A stretch of 64,000 nt of DNA from Chamaelirium japonicum (lineage: Eukaryota > Streptophyta > Magnoliopsida > Liliales > Melanthiaceae). The position numbers and the translations under genes are program-made. Numbering within the stretch: the first letter of the stretch is position 1; each line of letters starts with the position of its first letter. Below the pieces are notes generated by a model. It was not told where the DNA came from and ran no database searches. It saw only the letters and a list, made by a program, of their open reading frames with translations. Below, in pieces: positions 51,031-62,789 of the stretch. Location: the NCBI GenBank assembly GCA_947650365.1, contig OX393551.1:93222697-93286696 (forward strand). Direction: 5' to 3'.

Positions 51031-51655
51031 CTTCGCAATAGTATCATCTCGACATTATTATGATTATCGTAGTAATATTACAATAATTTTATTAATTAAA
51101 TTAACCATTTATTTATTTATTAAATATTTTAAATAATTTAATAATTTAATAATTAAGCTTTTATTAAAATAATTAATTAAATGTAATTGTTATAGTATAA
51201 ATAGTTATTGAATTATCTAAATAAAATAAATTATTGCAAAGTGGAGTTCTTGAAATTTAGATTACTTCTTACTTCACACCTATACCCGTGGCCAATGGAC
51301 TGGAGCATGACTTCTTCTTTCTTTATTTATTTCTTTGTTCTTTTCTCTCTTCTTTTCTCTTTTCTGTGGAGTTTTAAAATTTAGATTCCTACATACTTCA
51401 TACCTATACCCTTGGTGATTGGACTAGGCAGGACTTCCTATCTCTTCTCTCTCAATATTTATTTAATTAGTTTACATTATATTATTAATATTAAAAAATA
51501 ATTAAATAACTAGATAATTAAATAATTAAATTAATTGATTATTTTACTAAAAACTTAATTATTAAATTATCTAATTATTAAATTATTTAATAATTAAATA
51601 AATAATTATAGTAACATTACTATGAGAATCATAATAACGTTGAGATGATACTATT
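51031..51655. repeat. AT-rich N-block pieces around X blocks
   Basis: It begins with the inverted N end (ATAGTATCATCTCGACATTA) and closes with the forward end (ACGTTGAGATGATACTATTA). Two X blocks in minus sense lie between them at about 51240-51450. Confidence 0.5.
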
Positions 51656-53199
51656 AAGAAGTGGAGTTTTGGAATTTAGATTCCTTCTTACTTCACACCT
51701 ATATCTGTGACGAATGGAGTAAAGCAAGACTTCTTCTTTCTTTTCTCTTCGTTTATCTCTTCGTTCTCCTTTCTCTTCTTCTCTCTCTTATATCTTTGTT
51801 TCTATCTATATTTTCTTCTCTCTTCTATCTTTATTTCTTTTTCCCATAGATTGTTTAGGCCCTGAGTTAGCTTACCTTATAAATAATATACGACCCCTTT
51901 AGGGTGGGGCATATTTGATGGCTCTCTCTTTCTCCTATCTTAAAACACATTATCAGCATGAACATATCGAGCCCAACCGACCAGTCATAAGAAAACGGAG
52001 AGAGAAACAAAGAGAAAAGAGAGAAAAGAAGAGAGAAGAGAATAGAAAGATAAACGAAGAGAGAAGACAGAAGAAGATAGAAGAGAAAGGAGAGATCAAC
52101 AAAGAAAGAAGAGAGAAGAAGTCCTACTCCAGTCCATTGACCACGGGTATAGATGTGAAGTATGAAGGAATCTAAATTCAGAAACTCTACTTCTTAATAT
52201 TTATACGACCCCTTTAGGGTGGGACTCATTTAACAGCTCTCTCTTTCTCCCATCTTATAACACGTTATCAGTATGAACCTATTGAGCCCAGCCGACCAGT
52301 CGTAAGAAAACGAAAAGAGAAACAAAGACAGAAGTAGAGTTTTGGAATTTAAATTCCTTCTTACTTCACACATATACCCATGGTTAATGGACTAGAGCAG
52401 GACTTCTTCTCTCTTCTCTCTTCGTTTATCTTTCCATTCTCTTCTCTCTCTTCTTCTCTCTCTTCTGTCTTTATTTCTCTCTCCGTTTCTTATAACTGGT
52501 TGGTTGGGCACGATATATTCATGCTAATAACATGTTTTGAGATGGGAGAAAGAGAGAGCCATCTAACGTGCCCCACCTTAAAGGGGTCGTACATTATTTA
52601 TATGGTAAGTGTTGTGAGATGGGAGTATAAGAGAGCCATCAAACATGCCCTATCCTAAATAGGTCGTATAAATATTAAGAAGTAGAGATTTAGAATTTAG
52701 ATTCCTTCATACTTTACACCTATACCCATGGCCAATGGATAAGAGCAGGACTTCTTCTCTCTTCGTTTATCTCTCTGTTCTATTCTCTCTTCTTCTCTTT
52801 CTTCTGTCTTTGTTTCTTTCTTTGTTTTTTTCACAATCATATATTAGTTAAATAATATAAAGCAGGACTTCTTTTTTCTTCTCTCTTTATTTATCACTCC
52901 ATTCTATTCTTTCTTCTTATAACACGATATCAACACGAACATGTCGAGCCCAGCAGACCAGTCATAAGAAAATAGATAAAAAAACGAAGAAAGAAGAGAG
53001 AAAAGAAGAGAGAGAAAAAGAGAGAGAAGAAGAGAAAAGAGAATGAAGAGATAAACGAAGAAAGAAGAGAGAAGAAGTCATACTCCAATCCATTGGCCAT
53101 GGGTATAACTGTGAAGTAAGAAGGAATCTAAATTCTAAAACTCCACTTCGCAATATTTAAAAGATCATTTTAGGGTGGGGCATATTTGACGGCTCTCTC
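51656..53199. mobile_element. LTR-derived units, mixed orientation
   Basis: Plus-sense leaders lie near 51950, 52265 and 52925, and a minus-sense one near 52490. Both the short and the long promoter forms are present. No gene is seen. Confidence 0.55.
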
Positions 53200-55660
53200 T
53201 CTCTTTCATCTCACAATATGTTATCAGCACGAAGATGTCGATCCCAGCCGACCAGTCATAAGAAAATGAAGAGAGAAACAAAGACAAAAGAGAGAAGAAG
53301 TAAGAAAAGAACAGAGAGATAAATAAAGATAGAAGGAAGAAGAAGTCCTACTCCAGTCGAAAACTCTATAGAAGAGAGAAAAGAAAAGAGAATAGAACAG
53401 AGAGATAAATGAAGAGAGAAGAGAGAAGAAGTCCTGCTCCAATCCATTGGCCATGGGTATAGGTGTGAAGTAAGAAGAAATCTAAATTCAAAAACTTTAC
53501 TTCTGTCTTTGTTTCCCTCTCCGTTTTCTTGGGACAGGTCGGTTGGGCTTGATATATTCGTGCTGATAACATGTTGTGAGATAGGACAAAGAGAGACCCG
53601 TCAAACATGCCCCACTATAAAGGGGTCATATAAATATTGAGAAGTGGAGTTTCAAAATTTAGATTCTTACTTACTTCGTACCTATACTCGTGGCCAATGG
53701 ACTGGAGTAGGGCTTCTTCTCTCTTCTCTCTTTATTTATCTCTCTGTTCTCTTCTCTATTCTTCTCTCTCTTCTGTCTTTATTTCTCTCTCCGTTTTTTT
53801 GCGACTGGTCGGCTGGGCTCGACATGTTCATGCTGATAACATGTTGTCAGAAGAGAGAAGAAGAGAGAATAGAGAAGAAGTCAAAAACTCCACTTCTTAA
53901 TAATATAATTAAATCTCCATATTCTTTTCTCTCTTCTCCTATAGATTAGGGTTTTCCATATATTGCTTAGGCCCTAAGTAGGCTTACCCTATAAATAATA
54001 TACGATCCTTTTAGGGTGGGTCACATTTGATGGCTCTCTCTTTTTCCCATCTCATAACACGTTATCAGTACGAACATGTCGAGCCTAACCGACCAGTTGT
54101 AAGAAAACGAAGAGAGAAACGAAGACAGAGGAGAGAGAACGAAGATATAAACAAAGATAGAAGAGAGAACAAGACCTACACCAGTCCATTGGCCATAGGT
54201 ATAGGAATGAAGTAAGAAGGAATCTAAATTCTAAAACTCCACTCCTCAATAATATAATTAAATCTTACTATTATTTTCTCTCTTTTCCCATGGATTAGGG
54301 TTTCCCATAGATTACTTTGGCCCTAAGTAAGCATACCCTATAAATAATATACAACCCCTTTAGGGTGGAGCATGTTTGATAGTGCTTACTTTCTTCTATC
54401 TCACAATACGTTATCAACACGAATATGTCGAGCCCAACCGACTAATTATATAAAAACGGAGAGAGAAATGAAGACAAAAGAGAGAGATGAAATGAGAAGA
54501 GAATGAAGAGATAAACAAAGAGAGAAGAGAGAAGAGAGAAGAGAGAAGAGAGAAGAGAGAAGAAGTCCTGCTCCAGTCCATTGGCCACAAGTATAGGTGT
54601 GAAGTAAGAAGGAATCTAAATTCCAAAACTCCATAGAAGAGAGAGAAGTAGAGAGAAGAGAATAGAGAGGTAAATAAAGAGAGAAAAGAGAAGAAGTCCT
54701 ACTCCTGTCCATTGGCCACGAGTATAGGTGTGAAGTAAAAAGGAATCTAAATTCCAAAACTCTACTTCTGTCTTCGTTTCTGTCTCTATTTTCTTACGAC
54801 TGGTCGTATGGGCTCGACATGTTCATGCTGATAACGTGTTGTGAGATGGGAGAAAGAGAAAGTCATCAAACATGCCCTACCCTAAAGGGGTCGTATATTA
54901 TTTATAGGGTAAGCTTACTTAGGGCCTAAGCAATCTATGAGAAACCCAAATCCATGGGAGAAGATAGAAGAGAACGGAGAAATAAACAAAGATAGAAGAG
55001 AGAAGAAGTCCTGCTCTAGTCCATTGGCTACAAGTATAGGTGTAAAGTTAGAAGGATTCTATATTCCAAAACTCCACTTCTGTCTTCATTTCTCTCTCTG
55101 TTTTTTTACGACTGGTCGGTTGGGCATGATATGTTCGTGCTGATAATGTGTTATGAGATGGGAGAAAGAGAGAGCCGTCAAACGTTCCCAACCCTAAGAG
55201 GGTCGTATATTATTTAAAATGTAAGATTACTTAGGGCCTAAGCAATCTATAGGAAACCCTAATCCATATTAGAGATAAAGAAGAGAACAAAGAAATTTTA
55301 ATTATATTATTGAGAAATGGAGTTTTGGAATTTAGGTTCCTTCTTACTTCATACCTATACCCGTGGTAAATGGACATAAGCAGGACTTCTTCTCTCTTCG
55401 TTTATCTCTCTGTTCTCTTCTCTTTTTATTTATCTCTCTGTTCTCTTCTCTCTTCTCACAATATGTTATTAGCATGAACATGTCAACCCCAACCGACCAG
55501 TCATAAAAAAATAGAGAGAGAAACGAAGACAGAAGAGAGAAAAGAACGGAGAGAACGGAGATAAATGATATAAGAAGAGAGAAGAGAGAAGAAGACCTGC
55601 TCTAGTGCATTGGCCACGGGTATAGGTGTGATGTAAAAAAAAATCTAAAATCCAAAACTC
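53200..55660. repeat. Direct duplication D, copy 1
   Basis: It shares private variants with 56990-59015: ATGTCGATCCCA in the leader, GACAAAGAGAGACCCGT, CCCCACTATAAA in place of CCCCACCCTAAA, the AATTTAGGTTCC form of block X with GGTAAATGGACAT, and TAGTGCATTGGCCAC. Leaders lie near 53220 (+), 53530 (-), 53800 (-), 54060 (+), 54410 (+), 54800 (-), 55110 (-) and 55460 (+). Confidence 0.7.
54287..54960. mobile_element. LTR-derived palindrome with two X blocks in the centre
   Basis: The arms run from CCCATGGATTAGGGTTTCCC inwards to the ATG leader, and back out to AATCCATGGGAG. The centre contains two plus-sense X blocks and a run of the 7-base word AGAGAAG at 54520-54564. The duplicate is at 57690-58328. 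Confidence 0.65.
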
Positions 55661-56989
55661 CACTTCTCAATATTTATACGATCCTTTTAAGGTAGGGCAC
55701 ATTTAACGGCTCTCTTTTTGACTCATCTCACAGTACGTTATCAGCACGATCATTTCGAGCTCAACCGACCAGTCACAAGAAAATGGAGAGATAAACGAAG
55801 ACAGAAGAGATAGAAGAAGAGAGAAGAGATCAGAGAGATAAACAAAAAGAGAAGAGAGAAAAAGTCGAGCTCTATTCTATTGGCCACGGGTATAGGTGTG
55901 AAGCTAAAAAAAATCCGACAACGTGTTGTAAGATGGGAGAAAGAGAGAGCCGTCAAACGTGCCCCATCCAAAAGGGGTCGTATATTATTTATGGTGTAAG
56001 CTTACTTAGGGCCTAAGCAATCTATGGGAAACCTTATTCTATGGGAGAAGAGAGAAGAGAACGGAGATATTATAATTATATTATTGAGAAGTGGAGTTTT
56101 AGAATTTAGATTCCTTCTTACTTCATACCTATACCCATGGTGAATGGATTAGAACAGGACTTCTTCTCTCTTCGTTTATCTTTCTATTCTCTTCTCTCTT
56201 CTTTTCTCTTCTCAAAACACGTTATCAGCATGAACATGTTGAGCCCAGCCGACCAGTCACAAGAAAATGAAGAGAAAAACAAAGATAGTAGAGAGAGAGA
56301 GAAACGAAGACAGAAGAGAAAGAAGAAGAGGGAATAAACGAAGAAAGAAAATAGAAGAAGTCCTGGCCCAGTCCATTGACCACGGGTAAAGGTGTGAAGT
56401 AGGAAGGAATGTAAATTCCAAAACTCTACAGAAGATTAAAAAGAAGAGAGAAGAGAACAGAGAGATAAATAAAGAGAGAAGAGAGAAGAAGACCTATTCT
56501 AGTTCATTATCCACCGTCAGATCTTTCTTTTGGAATAGGGTTTCTCATAGATTGCTTAAGCCCTAAATAAGCTTACCATATAAATAATATAAAGGGTGGG
56601 TCATATATGACGGCTCTCTTTTTATCCCATCTTGTAACACGTTATCAGTATGAACATATCGAGCCCAACCGTTAAATAATTTATTTATTTCTCCCTTCTC
56701 TTCTCTCTTCTCTCTTCTCTCTTCTCATAACACGTTATCAGCATGAACATGTCAAACCCAGTCGACCAGTCAAAAGAAAACAGAGAAAAAATAAAGACAG
56801 AAGAGAGAAATAAAGAGAAAAGAGAATGAAGAGATAAATAAATAGAAAAGAGAGAAGAAGTCCTGCTCCAGGCCATTGGTCACGGGTATAGCTGTGAAGT
56901 AAGAAGGAATCTAAATTCCAAAACTCTACTTCTCAATATTTATATGACCCCTTTAGGGTGGGGCATATTTAAAGGCTCTCTCTCTCTCT
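55661..56989. mobile_element. LTR-derived units between the D copies
   Basis: Plus-sense leaders lie near 55737, 56220, 56640 and 56733, with one partial minus-sense leader near 55918. Purine tracts lie mainly on the plus strand. No gene is seen. Confidence 0.55.
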
Positions 56990-59015
56990 CCCATTTCACA
57001 ATACGTTATCAGTACGAACATGTCGATCCCAACTGACAAGTCATAAGAAAATAGAGAGAGAAACAAAGACAGAATAGAGAAGAGAACAGAGAGATAAACG
57101 AAATAGAAGGGAAAAAAAGTTCTACTCTAGTCCAAAACTCCATAGAAGAGAGAGAAGAAAAGAAAAGAGAACTCCACTTCTGTCTTTGTTTATCTCTATA
57201 TTTTTTTACGACTGGTCGGCTGGGCTCGATATGTTCATGCTGATAATATATTGTGAGATAGGACAAAGAGAGACCCGTTAAACATGCCCCACTATAAAAG
57301 GGTCATATAAATATTGAGAAGTAGAGTTTTAGAATTTAGATTCCTTTTTAATTCATAGCTATACCCGTGGCCAATGGACTGAGGGCTTCTACTCTCTTTA
57401 TTTATCTCTCCATTCTCTTCTCTCTTCTTCTCTCTCTTCAGTCTTTGTTTCTCTCTCTATTTTCTTTCGATAGGTCGGCTGGGCTCGACATGTTCGTACT
57501 GATAATGTGTTGTGAGAAGAGAAAAGAAGAAAGAAGAGAACGAAGAGATAAACAAAGAGAGAATAGAGAAGAAGTCCTGCTCCAGTCTATTCATCATGGG
57601 TATAGGTATAAAGTAAGAAGGAATCTAAATTCCAAAACACCACTACTTAATAATATAATTAAATCTCCCTATTTTTTTCTTTCTTTTTTCATGGATTAGG
57701 GTTTCCCATAGATTGATTAGGCCCTAAGTAAGCTTACCCTATAAATAATATATGACCCCTTTAGGGTGGGGCACATTTGATGGCTTGCTCTTTCTCCTAT
57801 CTCATAATACATTATCAGCACGAATATGTCGAGCCCAGCCGACCAGTCGTAAGAAAACAGAAAGAAACGAAGATAAAGGAGAGAGAAGAAGAGAGAAGAG
57901 AACGAAAATATAAACAAAGATAGAAGGGAGAATAAGTCCTACTCTAGTCCATTGGTCATAGGTATAGGTGTGAAGTAAGAAGGAATCTAAATTCCAAAAC
58001 TCCACAGAAGAGAGAGAAGAAGAGAGAAGAGAATCGAGAGAGAAATAAAAAGAGAAAATAGAAGAAGTCCTACTCCATTCCATTGGCCATGGATATAGGT
58101 GTGAAGTAAGAAGGAATCTAAATTCAAAAACTTCACTTCTGTCTTCGTTTCTCTCTCCGTTTTCATACGACTTGTTAGATGACCTCCATATTTTTGTACT
58201 GATAACGTGTTGTGAGATGGGAGAAAGAGAAAGCCATCAAATATGCCCCACCCTAAAGGGGTCGTATATTATTAATAGGGTAAGCTTACTTAGGGACTAA
58301 GCAGTCTATATAAAACCCTAATCTATAGAAGAAGATAGAAGAGAACGGAGAAATAAACAAAGAGAGAGAAGAAGTCCTGCTCCACTCCATTGGCTACGGG
58401 TATAGGTGTAAATTTAGAAGGAATCTAAATTCTAAAACTCCACTTCTATCTTTGTTTCTCTCTCTGTTTTCTTACGACTGGTCGGCTGGGCTCGACATAT
58501 TCGTACTGATAATATGTTGTGCGATAGGAGAAAGAGAGAGCCGTCAAATGTTCCCCACCCCAAGGGGGTCGTATATTATTTATAAGGTTAGCTTACTTAG
58601 GGCCTAAGCAATCTATAGGAAACCCTAATCCATATAAGAGATAAAAAAGAGAACAGAGAGATTTAATTATATTATTAAGAATAGAGTTTTGGAATTTAGG
58701 TTCCTTCTTACTTAATACCTATACCCGTGGTAAATGGACATGAACATGACTTCTCTCTTTGTTTATCTCTTCGTTCTCTTCTCTCTTCTTCTCTCTTCTT
58801 ACAACACGTTATCAGTATAAATATGTCGATCCCAACCGACCAGTCGTAAAAAAATAAAGAGAGACATGAACACAGAAGAGAGAGAAGAAGAGAAAAAAGA
58901 ACAGAGAGAACAGATAGATAAATGAAGAGAGAAGAGAGAAAAAGACCTGCTTCAGTGCATTGGCCACTGGTATAGTTGTGAAGTAAAAAGGAATCTAAAA
59001 TCCAAAACTCTACTT
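56990..59015. repeat. Direct duplication D, copy 2
   Basis: It is the counterpart of 53200-55660, with leaders near 57005 (+), 57205 (-), 57465 (-), 57810 (+), 58160 (-), 58470 (-) and 58805 (+). It includes a palindrome at 57690-58328 with two X blocks in the centre. Confidence 0.7.
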
Positions 59016-59399
59016 CTTATGAGAAATAGAGTTTTGGAATTTAGATTCCTTCTTACTTTATTCCTATACCCGTGGCCAATGGACTGGAGCAGGACTTTTT
59101 CTCTCTTCTCTTTTCGTTTATCTCTCTGTTTTCTTCTCTCTTCTTTTCTCTCTTCTGTCTTCATTTCACTCTTTATTTTCTTGTAACTGGACAACTGGGC
59201 TCCATATATTTGTACTGATAACGTGTTATAAGATGGGAAAAAGAGAGAGTCATCAAACGTGCCCTATCCTTAAGGGGTCGTATATTATTTAGAGGGTAAG
59301 TTTACTTAGGGCCTAAGTAATCTATGGGAAAGGGGTCATATATTATTTATAGGGTAAGTTTACTTAGGGCCTAAGCAATCTATGGGAAACCCTAATCCA
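59016..59399 (-). mobile_element. LTR-derived unit with a 58-bp tandem duplication
   Basis: A minus-sense leader lies near 59180. At 59274 and again at 59332 the sequence GGGGTCnTATATTATTTA...CTATGGGAA is repeated in tandem with a 58-bp period, doubling the TATA region. Confidence 0.65.
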
Positions 59400-60380
59400 T
59401 GGGAGAGGACCGACGGTGGATAGCCATCCCATCGAACGATCTTATAATAGTTGTAATGTTTTAAATTTTTTTAAAGAAAAATATAAATTATTTTTAAAGT
59501 AAAAAATTCGGGTGTACCTCATCTTCCTTCTTTACTTCTTATTATTTAATTAATTTGATTAGTTTAATAAATTAAATTATTTTATAATTATATAATTAAA
59601 TAAATATTTATTTATATATATAAATAAATAACTAAATTATTTAAAAAATTTACTTTTATTTAAATATAAAAAAAAATAAATATTTATTTGATTATTTAAA
59701 AAAATATTAAGTTATTTAAAAAATATTTTATTATTTATATATTCAAATAATTAACTTATTATTTAAATAACAAGTAAATAGTTATTAAATTATTTTTTAT
59801 TTTATTACTTAATTAAATAATTAATTTTTTTATTAATTTTATTTAAAATTTTATAATTTACTAAAATAAATATTTAATTATTTAATTATTTAATTATATA
59901 ATAATGTATTTCATTATTATTTATTTAACTACAAAATTATTTAATAATTAAATTATTTATTTGTTTTTGTAAATAATCTATTTAATATATTTATTCACTA
60001 AATAAGTTTTTGAATATTTAAATAATAGACTAATTTTTTAATTATTTAATAATAAAATAATATTTTAAGAAATACCAATTAAAATAAATAGATTAAATAA
60101 GTATATAATTAATCTATTATTTCTAAATTTAATAATTAAAATAATTAAATAGTTACCTAATTTAAATATTTAATAATTTAATAATAATAAATAAAAATAT
60201 AAATTTAATTAAATAACTATATAATTAAATAAGTAAAATTTTTAATTATTTAATTAAAAATGAAATTATAAAATTATTTAAATTTTTAAATTTTTAATAA
60301 TTAAATAAATTATTAATTTAATTAAAAAAAATTTAGTAACATTACTTTGATAATCATAATAATATTGACATAATATTATT
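59400..60380. repeat. AT-rich N block, long form
   Basis: The entry is GAGGACCGACGGTGGATAGCC, then ATCGAACGATC and GGTGTACCTCATCTTCC; the exit is TAATATTATTGAGAA. It is the longest copy, at nearly 1 kb. Confidence 0.65.
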
Positions 60381-62789
60381 GAGAAAAGGAGTTTTGGAAT
60401 TTAGATTCCTTCTTACTTCACACCTTTACCTGTGGCTGATGGATTTGAGCAGGACTTCTTCTCTCTTCATTTATCTCTCCATTCTCTTCTCTCTTCTTAT
60501 CTCTCTTCTGTGGAGTTTTGGAATTTTGATTCCTTCATACTTCATAATTACTTCACACCTATACATATGGCCAATAGATTGGAGTAGAACTTGTTTTCTC
60601 TTCTCTCTACGTTTATCTCTTCGTTCTTTTCTCTTGTCTTCTCTCTTTTTTGTCTTCGTTTCCCTCTCTATTTTCTAGTGACTGGTCGATTGGGAACGAA
60701 ATATTCTTGCGAATAATATATTATAAGATAGGAGAAAGAGAGAGCCATCAAATATGCCCCACCCTAAAGGGGTCATATATTATTTATAAGGTAAACTTAG
60801 TTAGGGCCTAAGCAATCTATAGGAAACCCTAATCTATGGGAGAAGAGAGAATAGAATAGAAAGATTTAATTATATTATTGAGAAGTGGAGTTTTGGAATT
60901 TTGATTCCTTCTTACTTAATAACTATACCCGTGGCGAATGGACTGGAGCAAGACTTCTTCTCTCTTATCTCTTCATTTACCTCTCCGTTCTCTTCTATCT
61001 CATTCTCTCTTATTCTCTCTCTTCTGTCTTTATTTCTCTCTCCGTTTTTTTATAACTGGTCTATTGGGCTCGACATGTTTGTACTGATAACGTATTGTAA
61101 GATGGAGGATTGCTTATTTATTTTATTTATTTTATTTATTTTATTTATTTTATTTATTTCAATTAATATTTCTTTAAATATTATAAAGTTTATCATTTCT
61201 TTAAATATTTAAATAGTATCATTTCAATATTATTATTTAAATATTTAATTATAAAACATTATATATTTATTAAATAATTTATATAAATTTATAAGTAAAA
61301 AAAATATTTTATTTTATTTCTTCTCTCCTTATTTATCTCCCCGTTCTCTTTCCTCTTCTTCTCTCTCTTCTGTCTTCGTTTATTGCACCGTTTTCATGTG
61401 ACTGGTCGGCTAGGCTCGACATATTCGTGCTGATAACGTGTTGTGAGAAGAGAAAAGAGAACGGAAAGAACAATGAAGAAAGAAAAGAGAAGAAGTCTTA
61501 CTCCAGTCCATTCACCACGGGTATAGGAGTAAAGTTAGAAGGAATCTAAATTTCAAAACTCCACTTCTCAATAATATAATTAAATATCTCTGTTTTTTTC
61601 CCTATTCTCCCATAGATTAGGGTTTCCCATAGATTGCTTAGGCCCTAAGTAAGCTTACCCTATAAATAAATATGATCCCTTTATAGTGGGGCATGTTTGA
61701 TGGCTCTCTCTTTCTCCCATCTCATAATTCGTTATCAGTATGAACATGTCGAGCCCAGCCGACCAGTCGTAAGAAAACGAAGAAAGAAACGAAGATAGAA
61801 AAGAGAGAAGAAAAGAGAAGAGAATGGAGAGATAAACAAAGAGAAAAGAGAAAAGAAGTCCTAGTCCAGTCCATTCGCCATGGGTATAAGTGTGAAGTAA
61901 GAAGGAATCTAAATTCCAAAACTCCAATTCTCAATAGCATCATCTCAAAGTTATTACGATTATCATAGTAAATTCACAAACTTTCTTAATTTTAATTAAA
62001 TAATTAATTTAATTAAAAAAATAATAGCAACATTATCAATACGAAAAGAGAAGAAATCCTGCTCCAGTCCATTGGCCATGGGTATACGTATGAAGTAAGA
62101 AGGAATCTAAACTACAAAACTCTACTTCTCAATATTTATATGACCCCTTTAGGGTGGGGCATATTTGATGGCTCTCTCTTTCTTCCACCTCACAATACGT
62201 TATCAGAATGAACATATTGAGCCCAGCCTACCAGTCAAGTGAAAACGGAGAGAGAAACGAACACAGAAGCGAGAGAAGAAGAGAGAAGAGAAAATAGAGA
62301 GAGAAACAAAAATAGAAGAAAGAAAAGAAGAAAGAAGAGAATAAAGAGATAAACGATGAGAGAAGAAGTCTTGCTCTAGTCCATTAGCCATAAGTATAGG
62401 TGTGAGGTAAGATGGAATTTAAATTTAAAAACTCAACTTCTCAATATTTATACGACCCCTTTAGGGTGGTGCATATTTGACGGCTCTCTCTTTCTCCTAT
62501 CTCACAACACATTATCAGTATGAACATGTCGAGCCTAACCTATCAGTTATAAGGAAACGGAGATAGAGGAAAAACAGAAGAGAGAGAATAAGATAGAAGA
62601 GAACGAAGAGATAAACGAAGAGAAAAGAGAGAAGAAGTCCTACTACAGTCCTTTGGCCACGGGTCTAAGTATCAAGTAAGAAGTAATCTAAATTCCAAAA
62701 CTCCACTTCTCAATAATATAATTAAATATCTCCATTCTCTTCTCTCTTTTCCCATCGATTAGGGTTTCCCATAGACTACTTAGACCCTA
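60381..62789. mobile_element. LTR-derived units; linker repeat shared with 3869-4020
   Basis: Minus-sense leaders lie near 60670, 61050 and 61390, and plus-sense ones near 61730, 62200 and 62510. The linker GATTGCTTATTTATTTTATT at 61107 matches 3869 but carries extra copies of TTTATTTAT, expanding the run to about 61155. No gene is seen. Confidence 0.6.
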
